Source: Acidimicrobiia bacterium
GTDB lineage: Bacteria; Actinomycetota; Acidimicrobiia; Acidimicrobiales; AC-14
NCBI GenBank assembly: GCA_019244985.1
Contig: JAFASB010000081.1
Span: 1 to 7,779 of the forward strand
DNA length: 7,779 nt
Direction: 5' to 3'
Shown here: one piece after another, positions 1-5,512 of the stretch
Numbering within the stretch: the stretch's first letter is position 1
Layout of the letters: each line of letters begins with the position of its first letter
The notes under the pieces: generated by a model
What the model was told of the DNA's origin: nothing
Seen by the model: only the letters and a program-made list of their open reading frames with translations
The model's database searches: none
Position numbers and translations under genes: made by a program

Positions 1-967
1 CCTCGGCGCGACCGGCGAGCATTCGGTAAGCGCCTTCGTCCAGCGCGTCGAGGACGGCAAGGCCAGCAGCCGTCGCCAATGGATTCCCCGACAGCGTGCC
101 CGCCTGGTAGACGGGCCCCTCGGGCGCGAGCAGGTCCATGACGTCACTGCGGCCGCCAAACGCGGCCAGCGGCAGGCCGCCGCCGATCACCTTGCCGAAG
201 CAGGACAGGTCGGGCGTGACTCCATACCGCCCCTGAGCGCCGCCCGCGCCCAGCCGGAACCCGGTGATGACCTCGTCGAAGATCAGCAACGCGCCCGCCG
301 CATCGCAGGCGGCGCGCAGGCCTTCGAGAAAGCCGGGCGCCGGAGGAACAAGACCCATGTTGGCGGCGACCGGCTCCACGATCACGCACGCCACGTCGTC
401 GCCGACATCGGGCACCACGTTGTACGGAACGACGACGGTGTCGGCCACCGCCGACGACGGAACCCCTGCCGAGCCCGGCAGACCCAGCGTCGCCAAGCCG
501 CTGCCGCCCGCCGCCAGCAAGGCGTCGCTGTGGCCGTGGTAGCAGCCCGCGAACTTCACGATCCGGTCCCGGCCGGTCGCTCCGCGCGCCAGACGCACGG
601 CGCTCATCGCCGCCTCCGTGCCGCTGTTGACGAGGCGCACCTTCTCGCACGACGGCACCCGCGAACGGATCGCCTCGGCCAGCAGCACCTCGCGCTCGGT
701 CGGGGCGCCGTAGGACGTTCCGTCTCCGGCCGCCCTGCGCACGGCCTCGACGACGCGCGGATCCGCGTGACCGAGGATGGATGCGCCCCACGACTGCACG
801 TAGTCGACGTAACGGCGGCCCTCGACGTCCCAGATGTAGCAACCGTCGGCGCGGGCCACGAAGTACGGGTGTCCGCCGACCGACCCGAACGCGCGCACCG
901 GGGAGTCGACGCCGCCCGGGATCACCTCCGAGGCGCGCTTGAACAGCTCGGAGTTGCGCTCGCTCAC
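1..967 (-). CDS. hemL: Glutamate-1-semialdehyde 2,1-aminomutase, 3' end cut by the window
   Basis: PLP enzyme that converts glutamate-1-semialdehyde, the HemA product, to 5-aminolevulinate in the cytoplasm; last step of the C5 route. The first 322 codons are visible, about three quarters of a usual ~430-residue HemL; the C-terminus lies beyond the window edge. Seen: N-terminal NSELFKRASEVIPGGVDSPV, NSGTEAAMSAVRLAR (residues 114-128), YHGHSD (143-148), IFDEVITGFR (229-238, with the PLP-ring Asp) and CFGKVIGGGLP (256-266), whose Lys259 is the predicted Schiff-base lysine. The GTG start fits the family N-terminus and has GAGG nine bases upstream. It begins two bases after the hemB stop, so it is almost certainly co-transcribed with hemB. 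Lys259 and the HemL-specific N-terminus argue against another class-III aminotransferase. Confidence 0.97.
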   Translation of the reverse strand, partial: MSERNSELFKRASEVIPGGVDSPVRAFGSVGGHPYFVARADGCYIWDVEGRRYVDYVQSWGASILGHADPRVVEAVRRAAGDGTSYGAPTEREVLLAEAIRSRVPSCEKVRLVNSGTEAAMSAVRLARGATGRDRIVKFAGCYHGHSDALLAAGGSGLATLGLPGSAGVPSSAVADTVVVPYNVVPDVGDDVACVIVEPVAANMGLVPPAPGFLEGLRAACDAAGALLIFDEVITGFRLGAGGAQGRYGVTPDLSCFGKVIGGGLPLAAFGGRSDVMDLLAPEGPVYQAGTLSGNPLATAAGLAVLDALDEGAYRMLAGRAE

Positions 968-969
968 GA

Positions 970-1950
970 CTACAGGCCTCGCTCTGCGAGCTCGCGTGCG
1001 AAGTACGTGAGGATGACGTCAGCGCCGGCCCGCTTGATCGCCGTCAACTGCTCGAGCGCTACCGCGTCGCCGTCGATCCACCCACGCTCGGCTGCCGCCT
1101 TCACCATGGCGTACTCACCGGACACGTGATACGCCGCCAGCGGCACGTCGAACCGGGCCCGCGCCGCGGCGATCACGTCGAGGTATGCAAGCGCCGGCTT
1201 GACCATCACCATGTCGGCGCCTTCCTCGACGTCGAACGCGATCTCGGCCAGCGCCTCGCGTCCGTTGTGCCAGTCCTGTTGGTAGCCCTTCCGGTCACCG
1301 CCGCCAGCGATCGTCACGTCGACGGCGTCGCGGAATGGTCCGTACAGCGCAGACGCGTATTTGGCCGCGTAGGCGAGGATGGCGACGTCGGTGCGCCCGT
1401 CGCCGTCGAGGGCGGCGCGGATGGCTGCCACCTGACCGTCCATCATCCCGGACGGCGCCACGACATCGGCGCCGGCCTCGCCCTGGGCCAGGGCCGTGCG
1501 CGCGTAAAGCTCGATCGTGGCGTCGTTGTCGACAGCGCCGTCGGGCAGAAGGACGCCGCAGTGGCCGTGGTCGGTGTATTCGTCGAGGCACAGGTCGGCC
1601 ATCAGGACGAGTGAGTCGCCGACCTCGTCGCGGAGATCGCGGAGCGCGACCTGGACGATGCCGTCCGGGTTCCACGCCTCGGAGCCCTCGGCGTCCTTGC
1701 GCGCGGGAATCCCGAAGAGGATGACCCCCGGGATGCCGAGCCCGGCCAGCTCCCGCACCTCCTTGCGCAGCGATTCGCGCGTGTGTTGCACCACGCCCGG
1801 GAGCGAGACCACCGGCGCGGGCGCCGAGATGTCCTCGCGCACGAACAGCGGCGCGACGAGGTCGTCGACGGTCAGCCGCGCCTCGGCGACCAGCCGGCGC
1901 AGAGCCGGGGTGCGGCGCAGTCGGCGGAGGCGCCGGGCGGGGAAACCCAC
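970..1950 (-). CDS. hemB: Porphobilinogen synthase (5-aminolevulinate dehydratase)
   Basis: Condenses two 5-aminolevulinates into porphobilinogen. 326 residues, a normal full length. The N-terminus RRLRRTPALRRLVAEARL followed by DLVAPLFVRE is typical. The two Schiff-base lysines are Lys197 (in AYAAKYASALYGPFRDA) and Lys251 (in DMVMVKPALAYLD). The metal-site segment (residues 119-132) reads DLCLDEYTDHGHCG: Cys121 and Cys131 are present but the middle position is Asp123, between the three-Cys zinc type and the Cys-free magnesium type. The usual YQMDPAN motif reads YQQDWHN (223-229). The GTG start is the first start-like codon after an in-frame stop and fits the family N-terminus, but no good Shine-Dalgarno lies close to it. 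An 86-bp gap separates it from the methyltransferase gene; hemL follows two bases after its stop. Confidence 0.97.
   Translation of the reverse strand: MGFPARRLRRLRRTPALRRLVAEARLTVDDLVAPLFVREDISAPAPVVSLPGVVQHTRESLRKEVRELAGLGIPGVILFGIPARKDAEGSEAWNPDGIVQVALRDLRDEVGDSLVLMADLCLDEYTDHGHCGVLLPDGAVDNDATIELYARTALAQGEAGADVVAPSGMMDGQVAAIRAALDGDGRTDVAILAYAAKYASALYGPFRDAVDVTIAGGGDRKGYQQDWHNGREALAEIAFDVEEGADMVMVKPALAYLDVIAAARARFDVPLAAYHVSGEYAMVKAAAERGWIDGDAVALEQLTAIKRAGADVILTYFARELAERGL
977..980 (-). promoter_or_regulatory. Ribosome binding site for hemL
   Basis: GAGG (minus strand), part of GCGAGG, lies inside the last codons of hemB, nine bases before the hemL GTG. It supports the GTG start and translation tied to the end of hemB. 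Confidence 0.6.
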
Positions 1951-1956
1951 GCCGCG

Positions 1957-1962
1957 ATGGTA
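1957..1962 (-). promoter_or_regulatory. Possible -10 element for a leaderless hemB transcript
   Basis: Minus-strand TACCAT matches the loose actinobacterial -10 pattern TAnnnT. Exactly six bases separate it from the hemB GTG, so the hexamer would occupy -12 to -7 if transcription began at the G of the start codon. No good -35 hexamer is seen 17-18 bases further upstream. Leaderless mRNAs are common in actinobacteria, and the lack of a close ribosome binding site fits. A six-base degenerate match can easily be chance. Confidence 0.25.
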
Positions 1963-1988
1963 GGCGGCCGGTTGCCCTACTTCCTCGT

Positions 1989-2015
1989 GATGACGGGCAC
2001 CGTCGATGCCTCATC
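1989..2015 (-). other. Imperfect inverted repeat in the hemB leader region
   Basis: On the minus strand GATGA pairs with TCATC and the inner GGCA with TGCC, leaving a seven-base loop and a two-base CG bulge on the 3' side. An alternative fold pairs CGATG with CATCG around AGG. There is no U-tract, so it is not a terminator by sequence. It may stabilise an RNA end or be chance in GC-rich DNA. Confidence 0.25.
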
Positions 2016-2036
2016 GCCAGGAACCCGGTCGGATCT

Positions 2037-3164
2037 CTAGGGTCTCGCCACGATCAGCTCGAAGACGTCGAAGAGCGACGGCAACACGACGCGCCGACGT
2101 TCGGTGAGGTCCGCCCGCCGCCACAGAGCGTCGAACTCGGCGAGCGAACGCTCTCGCCCGGCGGCGGTGAGGGCGAGCATCAGCATGTCGCTGGCCTTGG
2201 CGAAGTTGCCGGCCGCCCCACGCTCGACGTGGGGCTCGACGACAGCGAGACGCGAGCCGGGCGTCATAGCGCTGGCGATCGTGCGGAGGATGGCGACGCA
2301 GTCGTCGTCGCCCCAGTCGTGGATCACGGAGAACAGCAGGTAGAGGTCGCAGCCGCCGGGCACCGATTCGAAGAAATCGCCCGGGGCGAACTCCGCTCGG
2401 TCGGCTACACCTGTGGCGTCGAACACGCGGGCCGCGTCGTCGGCGAGAGACGGCAGCTCCAGGAGGACGCCGCGCGTCGCAGGGAACGTCGTGAGGATGT
2501 GCGCGAGCACCGAACCGCTGCCCCCGCCGACGTCACAGACCGTTCGCACGCCGGCGAGGTCGTAGTGCTCGGCGAACAGGAGTGCCTGCATTCGAGAACC
2601 ACTCGCCATGGCCTTGTTGAAGTCGACGCCGGCGCTCGGGTCGACCTCGTTGACGAACGTGAAGAAGTCGCAGCCGTGGGCGGCGACGACGGCATCGCCG
2701 GCGCCTCGGATGCGCACGTCCATGCTCTTCCAGATGTCCCAGTTCCACGGGCTTCCGAAGAACAGCACCCATGACCGCCATGACCACGGGTGGTCGGCAC
2801 GCAGGAACTCCGACGCCGCGTTGTTGGCGTAGCGACCGTCCCGCTCCTGACGGAACACACCCCGCGAGACCAGGTACCGCAGGAGACGGTTGAGGGCGTC
2901 CTCCTCGGCGCCGGCCGACCGGGCCAGGTCAGCCGCCGACTGCGGGCCGCCGGCGACGAGGTCGGGAATCCCGAGGTCGACGGCGACGAACAGCGCCTTG
3001 TTGTCGATCACCCCGAACATGCGCTCGAGGACGACCTGGAAGGGAGCGGTCATCCGGTCGTGCGTCCGGCCCAGAGCCCGACGGGCGGCGGTAACGGCGC
3101 GAGTCACCGCAGGCGGCGGCACCACAGGAACGGGCAGGCCGAGCGCCCGGGGGATCTCGCTCAT
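2037..3164 (-). CDS. SAM-dependent methyltransferase, COMT/hydroxyindole-O-methyltransferase/BchU family
   Basis: 375 residues, two-domain layout typical of the O-methyltransferase 2 family. The N-terminal half (about 40-120) is the helical dimerisation/winged-helix domain, with NKALFVAVDLGIPDLV and LNRLLRYLVSRGVF. The C-terminal class-I Rossmann domain has the SAM loop CDVGGGSGSVLAHIL (210-224), LLELPSL (234-240), GDFFESVPGGCDLYLL (262-277), IHDWGDDDC (281-289) and GSRLAVVEP (303-311). His282 aligns with the catalytic base of plant COMT enzymes, so it is probably active. A tryptophan-rich stretch (127-145) lies where the family binds substrate. The family methylates small phenols and polyketides, and includes BchU, which C-methylates a bacteriochlorophyll ring. 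The substrate here is unknown. Its ATG overlaps the cobA-hemD stop as ATGA, so the two are probably translationally coupled. A tetrapyrrole substrate is only an inference from position. Confidence 0.92.
   Translation of the reverse strand: MSEIPRALGLPVPVVPPPAVTRAVTAARRALGRTHDRMTAPFQVVLERMFGVIDNKALFVAVDLGIPDLVAGGPQSAADLARSAGAEEDALNRLLRYLVSRGVFRQERDGRYANNAASEFLRADHPWSWRSWVLFFGSPWNWDIWKSMDVRIRGAGDAVVAAHGCDFFTFVNEVDPSAGVDFNKAMASGSRMQALLFAEHYDLAGVRTVCDVGGGSGSVLAHILTTFPATRGVLLELPSLADDAARVFDATGVADRAEFAPGDFFESVPGGCDLYLLFSVIHDWGDDDCVAILRTIASAMTPGSRLAVVEPHVERGAAGNFAKASDMLMLALTAAGRERSLAEFDALWRRADLTERRRVVLPSLFDVFELIVARP
3161..3164 (-). other. ATGA stop-start overlap, cobA-hemD / methyltransferase
   Basis: The TGA of cobA-hemD (3163-3161) and the ATG of the methyltransferase (3164-3162) share bases. 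Such four-base overlaps usually mark translational re-initiation, tying methyltransferase output to HemD output. The upstream GGGG tract is only a weak ribosome binding site, which fits coupling. Confidence 0.85.
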
Positions 3165-4618
3165 CGCCCCGACAGCACCGAGACCAGGGCCTCGACGACG
3201 CCGTCGACGGTGTGCTCGTCTGCGACGACGTCGACGGTCAGACCCGCATCGCGAGCGGTGGCGGCCGTGATCGGTCCGATGCAGACGACGACCGGGGCGA
3301 CCGCGTCGACACCCGCCACCTGGAGAAAGTTCGTCACTGTCGAGGACGACGTGAACGTGATGGCGTCGGCCTTGCGGGCTTCGGCCAGTGCCTCGGGCGA
3401 CGGCTCGGCGGGCCGCGTCCGGTACGCCTCGACGACGGTGACCGCCCATCCCTTGGCGGCCAGCCCGTCCACGAGCACGTCCCTGGCCACGGCAGCGCGG
3501 GGCAGCAGGACCCCCCCGTCGCCCGACGGGAACACCTCGACGAGCGATTCGGCGACGAAGCGCTCGGGCATGAGATCGGCCTCGATCCCGAAGCGGGCGA
3601 GAGCCGCCGCCGTGCCCGGCCCGATGGCGGCCACCTTCGTCGTGCCGAAGTCACGCGCATCCCGCAGCAGCGCGCAGAACCGGTCGACGGCGTTCACCGA
3701 CGTGAACACGACCCACTGGAAGTCGCCGCCGCGTAGCGAGGTGACGCCGTCCCCCAACTTCGCCCCGCCGTCGTCCGCGTCGCCGATGGTGATCGCCGGC
3801 AGCTCGATCGTCTCGGCGCCGAGTCGGTGGAGGCGGTCCACCAGCTCCGATGCCTGCTCCCGCGCCCGCGTGACGACGACCCGGCGACCGAACAGCGGCC
3901 GGTTCTCGAACCAACGCAGGTCGAGCTCGGCGACCGCACCCACCACCATCGTGACCGGCGCCTCGAGCTCGACGTCTCCGAGCTGGCCGAGCGTCGTACG
4001 CACTGTGCGCTGCTCGGGCCTGGTCCCCCAGCGCACGGCCGCGACCGGAGTCTCGTCGGCCAGGCCACCCGCAATCAGCCGTTCGGCGATGGCCGTCCGC
4101 GTCGCCACGCCCATGAGGATCACGATCGTCCCGCCGACGCGCGCGACCGCATCCCAGTCGGTCTCGGTCGCCGCCCACGGGTCCTCGTGGCCGGTGACCA
4201 CGGTGAACGACGTCGACCTGCCTCGGTAGGTGACGGGCACACCGGCGTACGCCGGGACGCCGACAGCCGAGGTGATGCCCGGGACGACCTCGAAGGGCAC
4301 GCCCGCGTCGAGCAGGGCCTCGGCCTCCTCGCCCCCACGCGCGAACACGAACGGATCGCCGCCTTTCAGGCGCACGACCTCCTTGCCGTCACGACCGCGA
4401 GCGACGAGCAACGCGTTGATCTCCTCCTGCGGCACGCTCGGATGGCCGGGCATCTTGCCGACGGCGATGCGCTCGGCGTCGGGGGGCGCAAGATCGAGCA
4501 GCGAGGCGACCGACAGGCGGTCGTAGACGACGACGTCGGCCCGCCCCAGCACCTGCGCTCCCTTCACCGTCAGAAGATCAGGATCGCCCGGTCCAGCGCC
4601 GACCAAATACACGGTCAC
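3161..4618 (-). CDS. cobA-hemD: Fused uroporphyrinogen-III C-methyltransferase / uroporphyrinogen-III synthase
   Basis: 485-residue bifunctional enzyme. The N-terminal SUMT domain (about 1-235) methylates uroporphyrinogen III at C2 and C7 with SAM to give precorrin-2. It shows VGAGPGDPDLLT (6-17), VYDRL (31-35), VPQEEIN (62-68), RLKGGDPFVFARGGEE (83-98), VVPGITSA (111-118), VTGH (141-144) and ILMGV (167-171). The C-terminal HemD domain (about 240-485) cyclises hydroxymethylbilane to uroporphyrinogen III; it shows RRVVVTRAREQASEL (245-259), VVFTSVNAVDRF (303-314), AIGPGTAAAL (331-340), a TFTSSSTVTNF segment (421-431) and CIGPITAATA (446-455). HemD is a poorly conserved family, but the fusion and position make it firm. 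The first GTG overlaps the hemC stop as GTGA and has GGAG 11 bases upstream; a second GTG two codons later is a less likely start. SUMT-HemD fusions are common in actinobacteria and clostridia. Confidence 0.95.
   Translation of the reverse strand: MTVYLVGAGPGDPDLLTVKGAQVLGRADVVVYDRLSVASLLDLAPPDAERIAVGKMPGHPSVPQEEINALLVARGRDGKEVVRLKGGDPFVFARGGEEAEALLDAGVPFEVVPGITSAVGVPAYAGVPVTYRGRSTSFTVVTGHEDPWAATETDWDAVARVGGTIVILMGVATRTAIAERLIAGGLADETPVAAVRWGTRPEQRTVRTTLGQLGDVELEAPVTMVVGAVAELDLRWFENRPLFGRRVVVTRAREQASELVDRLHRLGAETIELPAITIGDADDGGAKLGDGVTSLRGGDFQWVVFTSVNAVDRFCALLRDARDFGTTKVAAIGPGTAAALARFGIEADLMPERFVAESLVEVFPSGDGGVLLPRAAVARDVLVDGLAAKGWAVTVVEAYRTRPAEPSPEALAEARKADAITFTSSSTVTNFLQVAGVDAVAPVVVCIGPITAATARDAGLTVDVVADEHTVDGVVEALVSVLSGR
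4615..4618 (-). other. GTGA stop-start overlap, hemC / cobA-hemD
   Basis: The hemC TGA (4617-4615) and the cobA-hemD GTG (4618-4616) overlap by four bases, with GGAG at 4633-4630 inside the end of hemC. This couples the synthase making hydroxymethylbilane to the enzyme that must close this unstable product into the correct ring isomer. Confidence 0.85.
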
Positions 4619-5499
4619 GACGCGTCGAGCTCCGCGAGGAGTGCAGCGGCGCCGCCTTCGTCGAGCAGGTGGCGCGCGACGGCGCGGCCCACGGCGACGC
4701 CGTCGTCTCCCGTGTCGGCGTGGCGGAGGAGCGTGACGCCGTCGAGGCTGGCGATCATCCCCGTGACCGTGATGCGTCCGTCGGCCGCGACCGTGGCCAG
4801 CGCCCCGACCGGCAGCTGGCACCCCTCGCCGATCTCGCGCAGGTACGCCCGCTCAGCCTCGACGGCCCGCCGCGACTGCGGGTGATCGATGCGCGCCAGG
4901 GCGGCCCGCACCCGCTCGTCATCGGCGCGGCATTCCACGGCCAGCGCGCCCTGGCCGACCTGCGGCAGGAGCACGGCGGGGTCGAGCACCTCGTCGATGA
5001 CCTGGGTTCGCCCCAGACGGCGGAGCGCCGCTGCGGCAACCACGACGGCGTCGAAGTCGGCCGCCTTCGCGAGCCGGGTGTCGATGTTGCCTCGCAGCCC
5101 GCCGAAGGTGAGATCGGGACGGACCCACGCAAGCTGGGCCCGTCGGCGCACGGACCCTGTACCGACGCGCCCGCCGACAGGAAGACCTTCCACTGTCGAG
5201 CCCACCAGCGCGTCGCGCGGATCCTCGCGTTCGGGGATGGCGGCGATGACGAGCCCCTCGGGGGACCGCGCCGGCAGGTCTTTCGCCGAATGCACGGCGA
5301 AGTCGGCACGGCCGTCGAGCACGGCCTGCTGGACCTCCTTCACGAACACGCCCTGGCCGCCCATCTCCCAGATGGCGACGTCGGTCCGCTGATCGCCGAG
5401 CGTCTGCACCACCACGGGTTCGACCGGCTCGCCGAGCGCGTCGGACACCAGGTCGGTCTGGAGACGAGCAAGGGCGCTGGCCCGAGTGGCCGCGCGCAC
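4615..5499 (-). CDS. hemC: Hydroxymethylbilane synthase (porphobilinogen deaminase)
   Basis: Polymerises four porphobilinogens into hydroxymethylbilane on a covalently bound dipyrromethane cofactor, in the cytoplasm. 294 residues, slightly short of the usual ~310. The family order is intact: ATRASALARLQTD (4-16), VQTLGDQ (31-37), GGQGVFVKEVQQAVLDG (47-63), AVHSAKDLP (68-76, with catalytic Asp74), VGTGSVRRRAQL (112-123), LRGNIDTRLAK (135-145), LPQVGQGALAVECR (178-191) and IGEGCQLPVGA (223-233), whose Cys227 is the cofactor attachment site. The GTG start sits 11 bp after the hemA stop with an AGGGG site at good spacing. It is followed by cobA-hemD with a four-base overlap. Nothing suggests loss of function. 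Confidence 0.98.
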   Translation of the reverse strand: MRAATRASALARLQTDLVSDALGEPVEPVVVQTLGDQRTDVAIWEMGGQGVFVKEVQQAVLDGRADFAVHSAKDLPARSPEGLVIAAIPEREDPRDALVGSTVEGLPVGGRVGTGSVRRRAQLAWVRPDLTFGGLRGNIDTRLAKAADFDAVVVAAAALRRLGRTQVIDEVLDPAVLLPQVGQGALAVECRADDERVRAALARIDHPQSRRAVEAERAYLREIGEGCQLPVGALATVAADGRITVTGMIASLDGVTLLRHADTGDDGVAVGRAVARHLLDEGGAAALLAELDAS

Positions 5500-5507
5500 C
5501 GTACGAA

Positions 5508-5512
5508 CCCCT
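5508..5512 (-). promoter_or_regulatory. Ribosome binding site for hemC, overlapping the hemA stop
   Basis: AGGGG lies eight bases before the hemC GTG. Its first two bases are the end of the hemA TAG, so hemA termination and hemC initiation occur at nearly the same place. It decides the hemC start. Confidence 0.7.

Larger units (their letters stand above)
1951..2036 (-). other. 86-bp intergenic gap between methyltransferase gene and hemB
   Basis: This is the only non-coding stretch over 15 bp in the window. On the minus strand it holds an imperfect hairpin and, at its hemB end, a TACCAT hexamer. No T-tract follows the hairpin, so it does not look like a Rho-independent terminator. A GAGGA-type sequence occurs about 30 bases before the hemB start, too far to serve that GTG. 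Confidence 0.7.

Noticed and set aside
1989..2015. Rho-independent terminator between the methyltransferase gene and hemB
   Set aside because: A stem can form but no T-rich run follows on the minus strand; the next bases are ACGAGGAAG.
3340..3365. Rex operator-like GTGAAC sequence inside the HemD region
   Set aside because: Only a half-site-like string within coding sequence; no matching inverted half at the needed spacing.
3165..3449. Upstream in-frame extension of the methyltransferase
   Set aside because: It overlaps the HemD domain and translates to Arg/Gly repeats; the ATG in the ATGA overlap is the natural start.
2790..4229. Long plus-strand open frame (479 codons) antisense to cobA-hemD and the methyltransferase
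   Set aside because: Ser/Thr/Arg-rich shadow translation without domains; the opposite strand encodes clear family motifs throughout.
4619..4822. Upstream in-frame extension of cobA-hemD to an earlier start
   Set aside because: The extension is Arg/His-rich, overlaps the hemC coding sequence, and is absent from SUMT proteins, which begin at the VYLVGAGPGDP strand. The GTGA overlap marks the real start.
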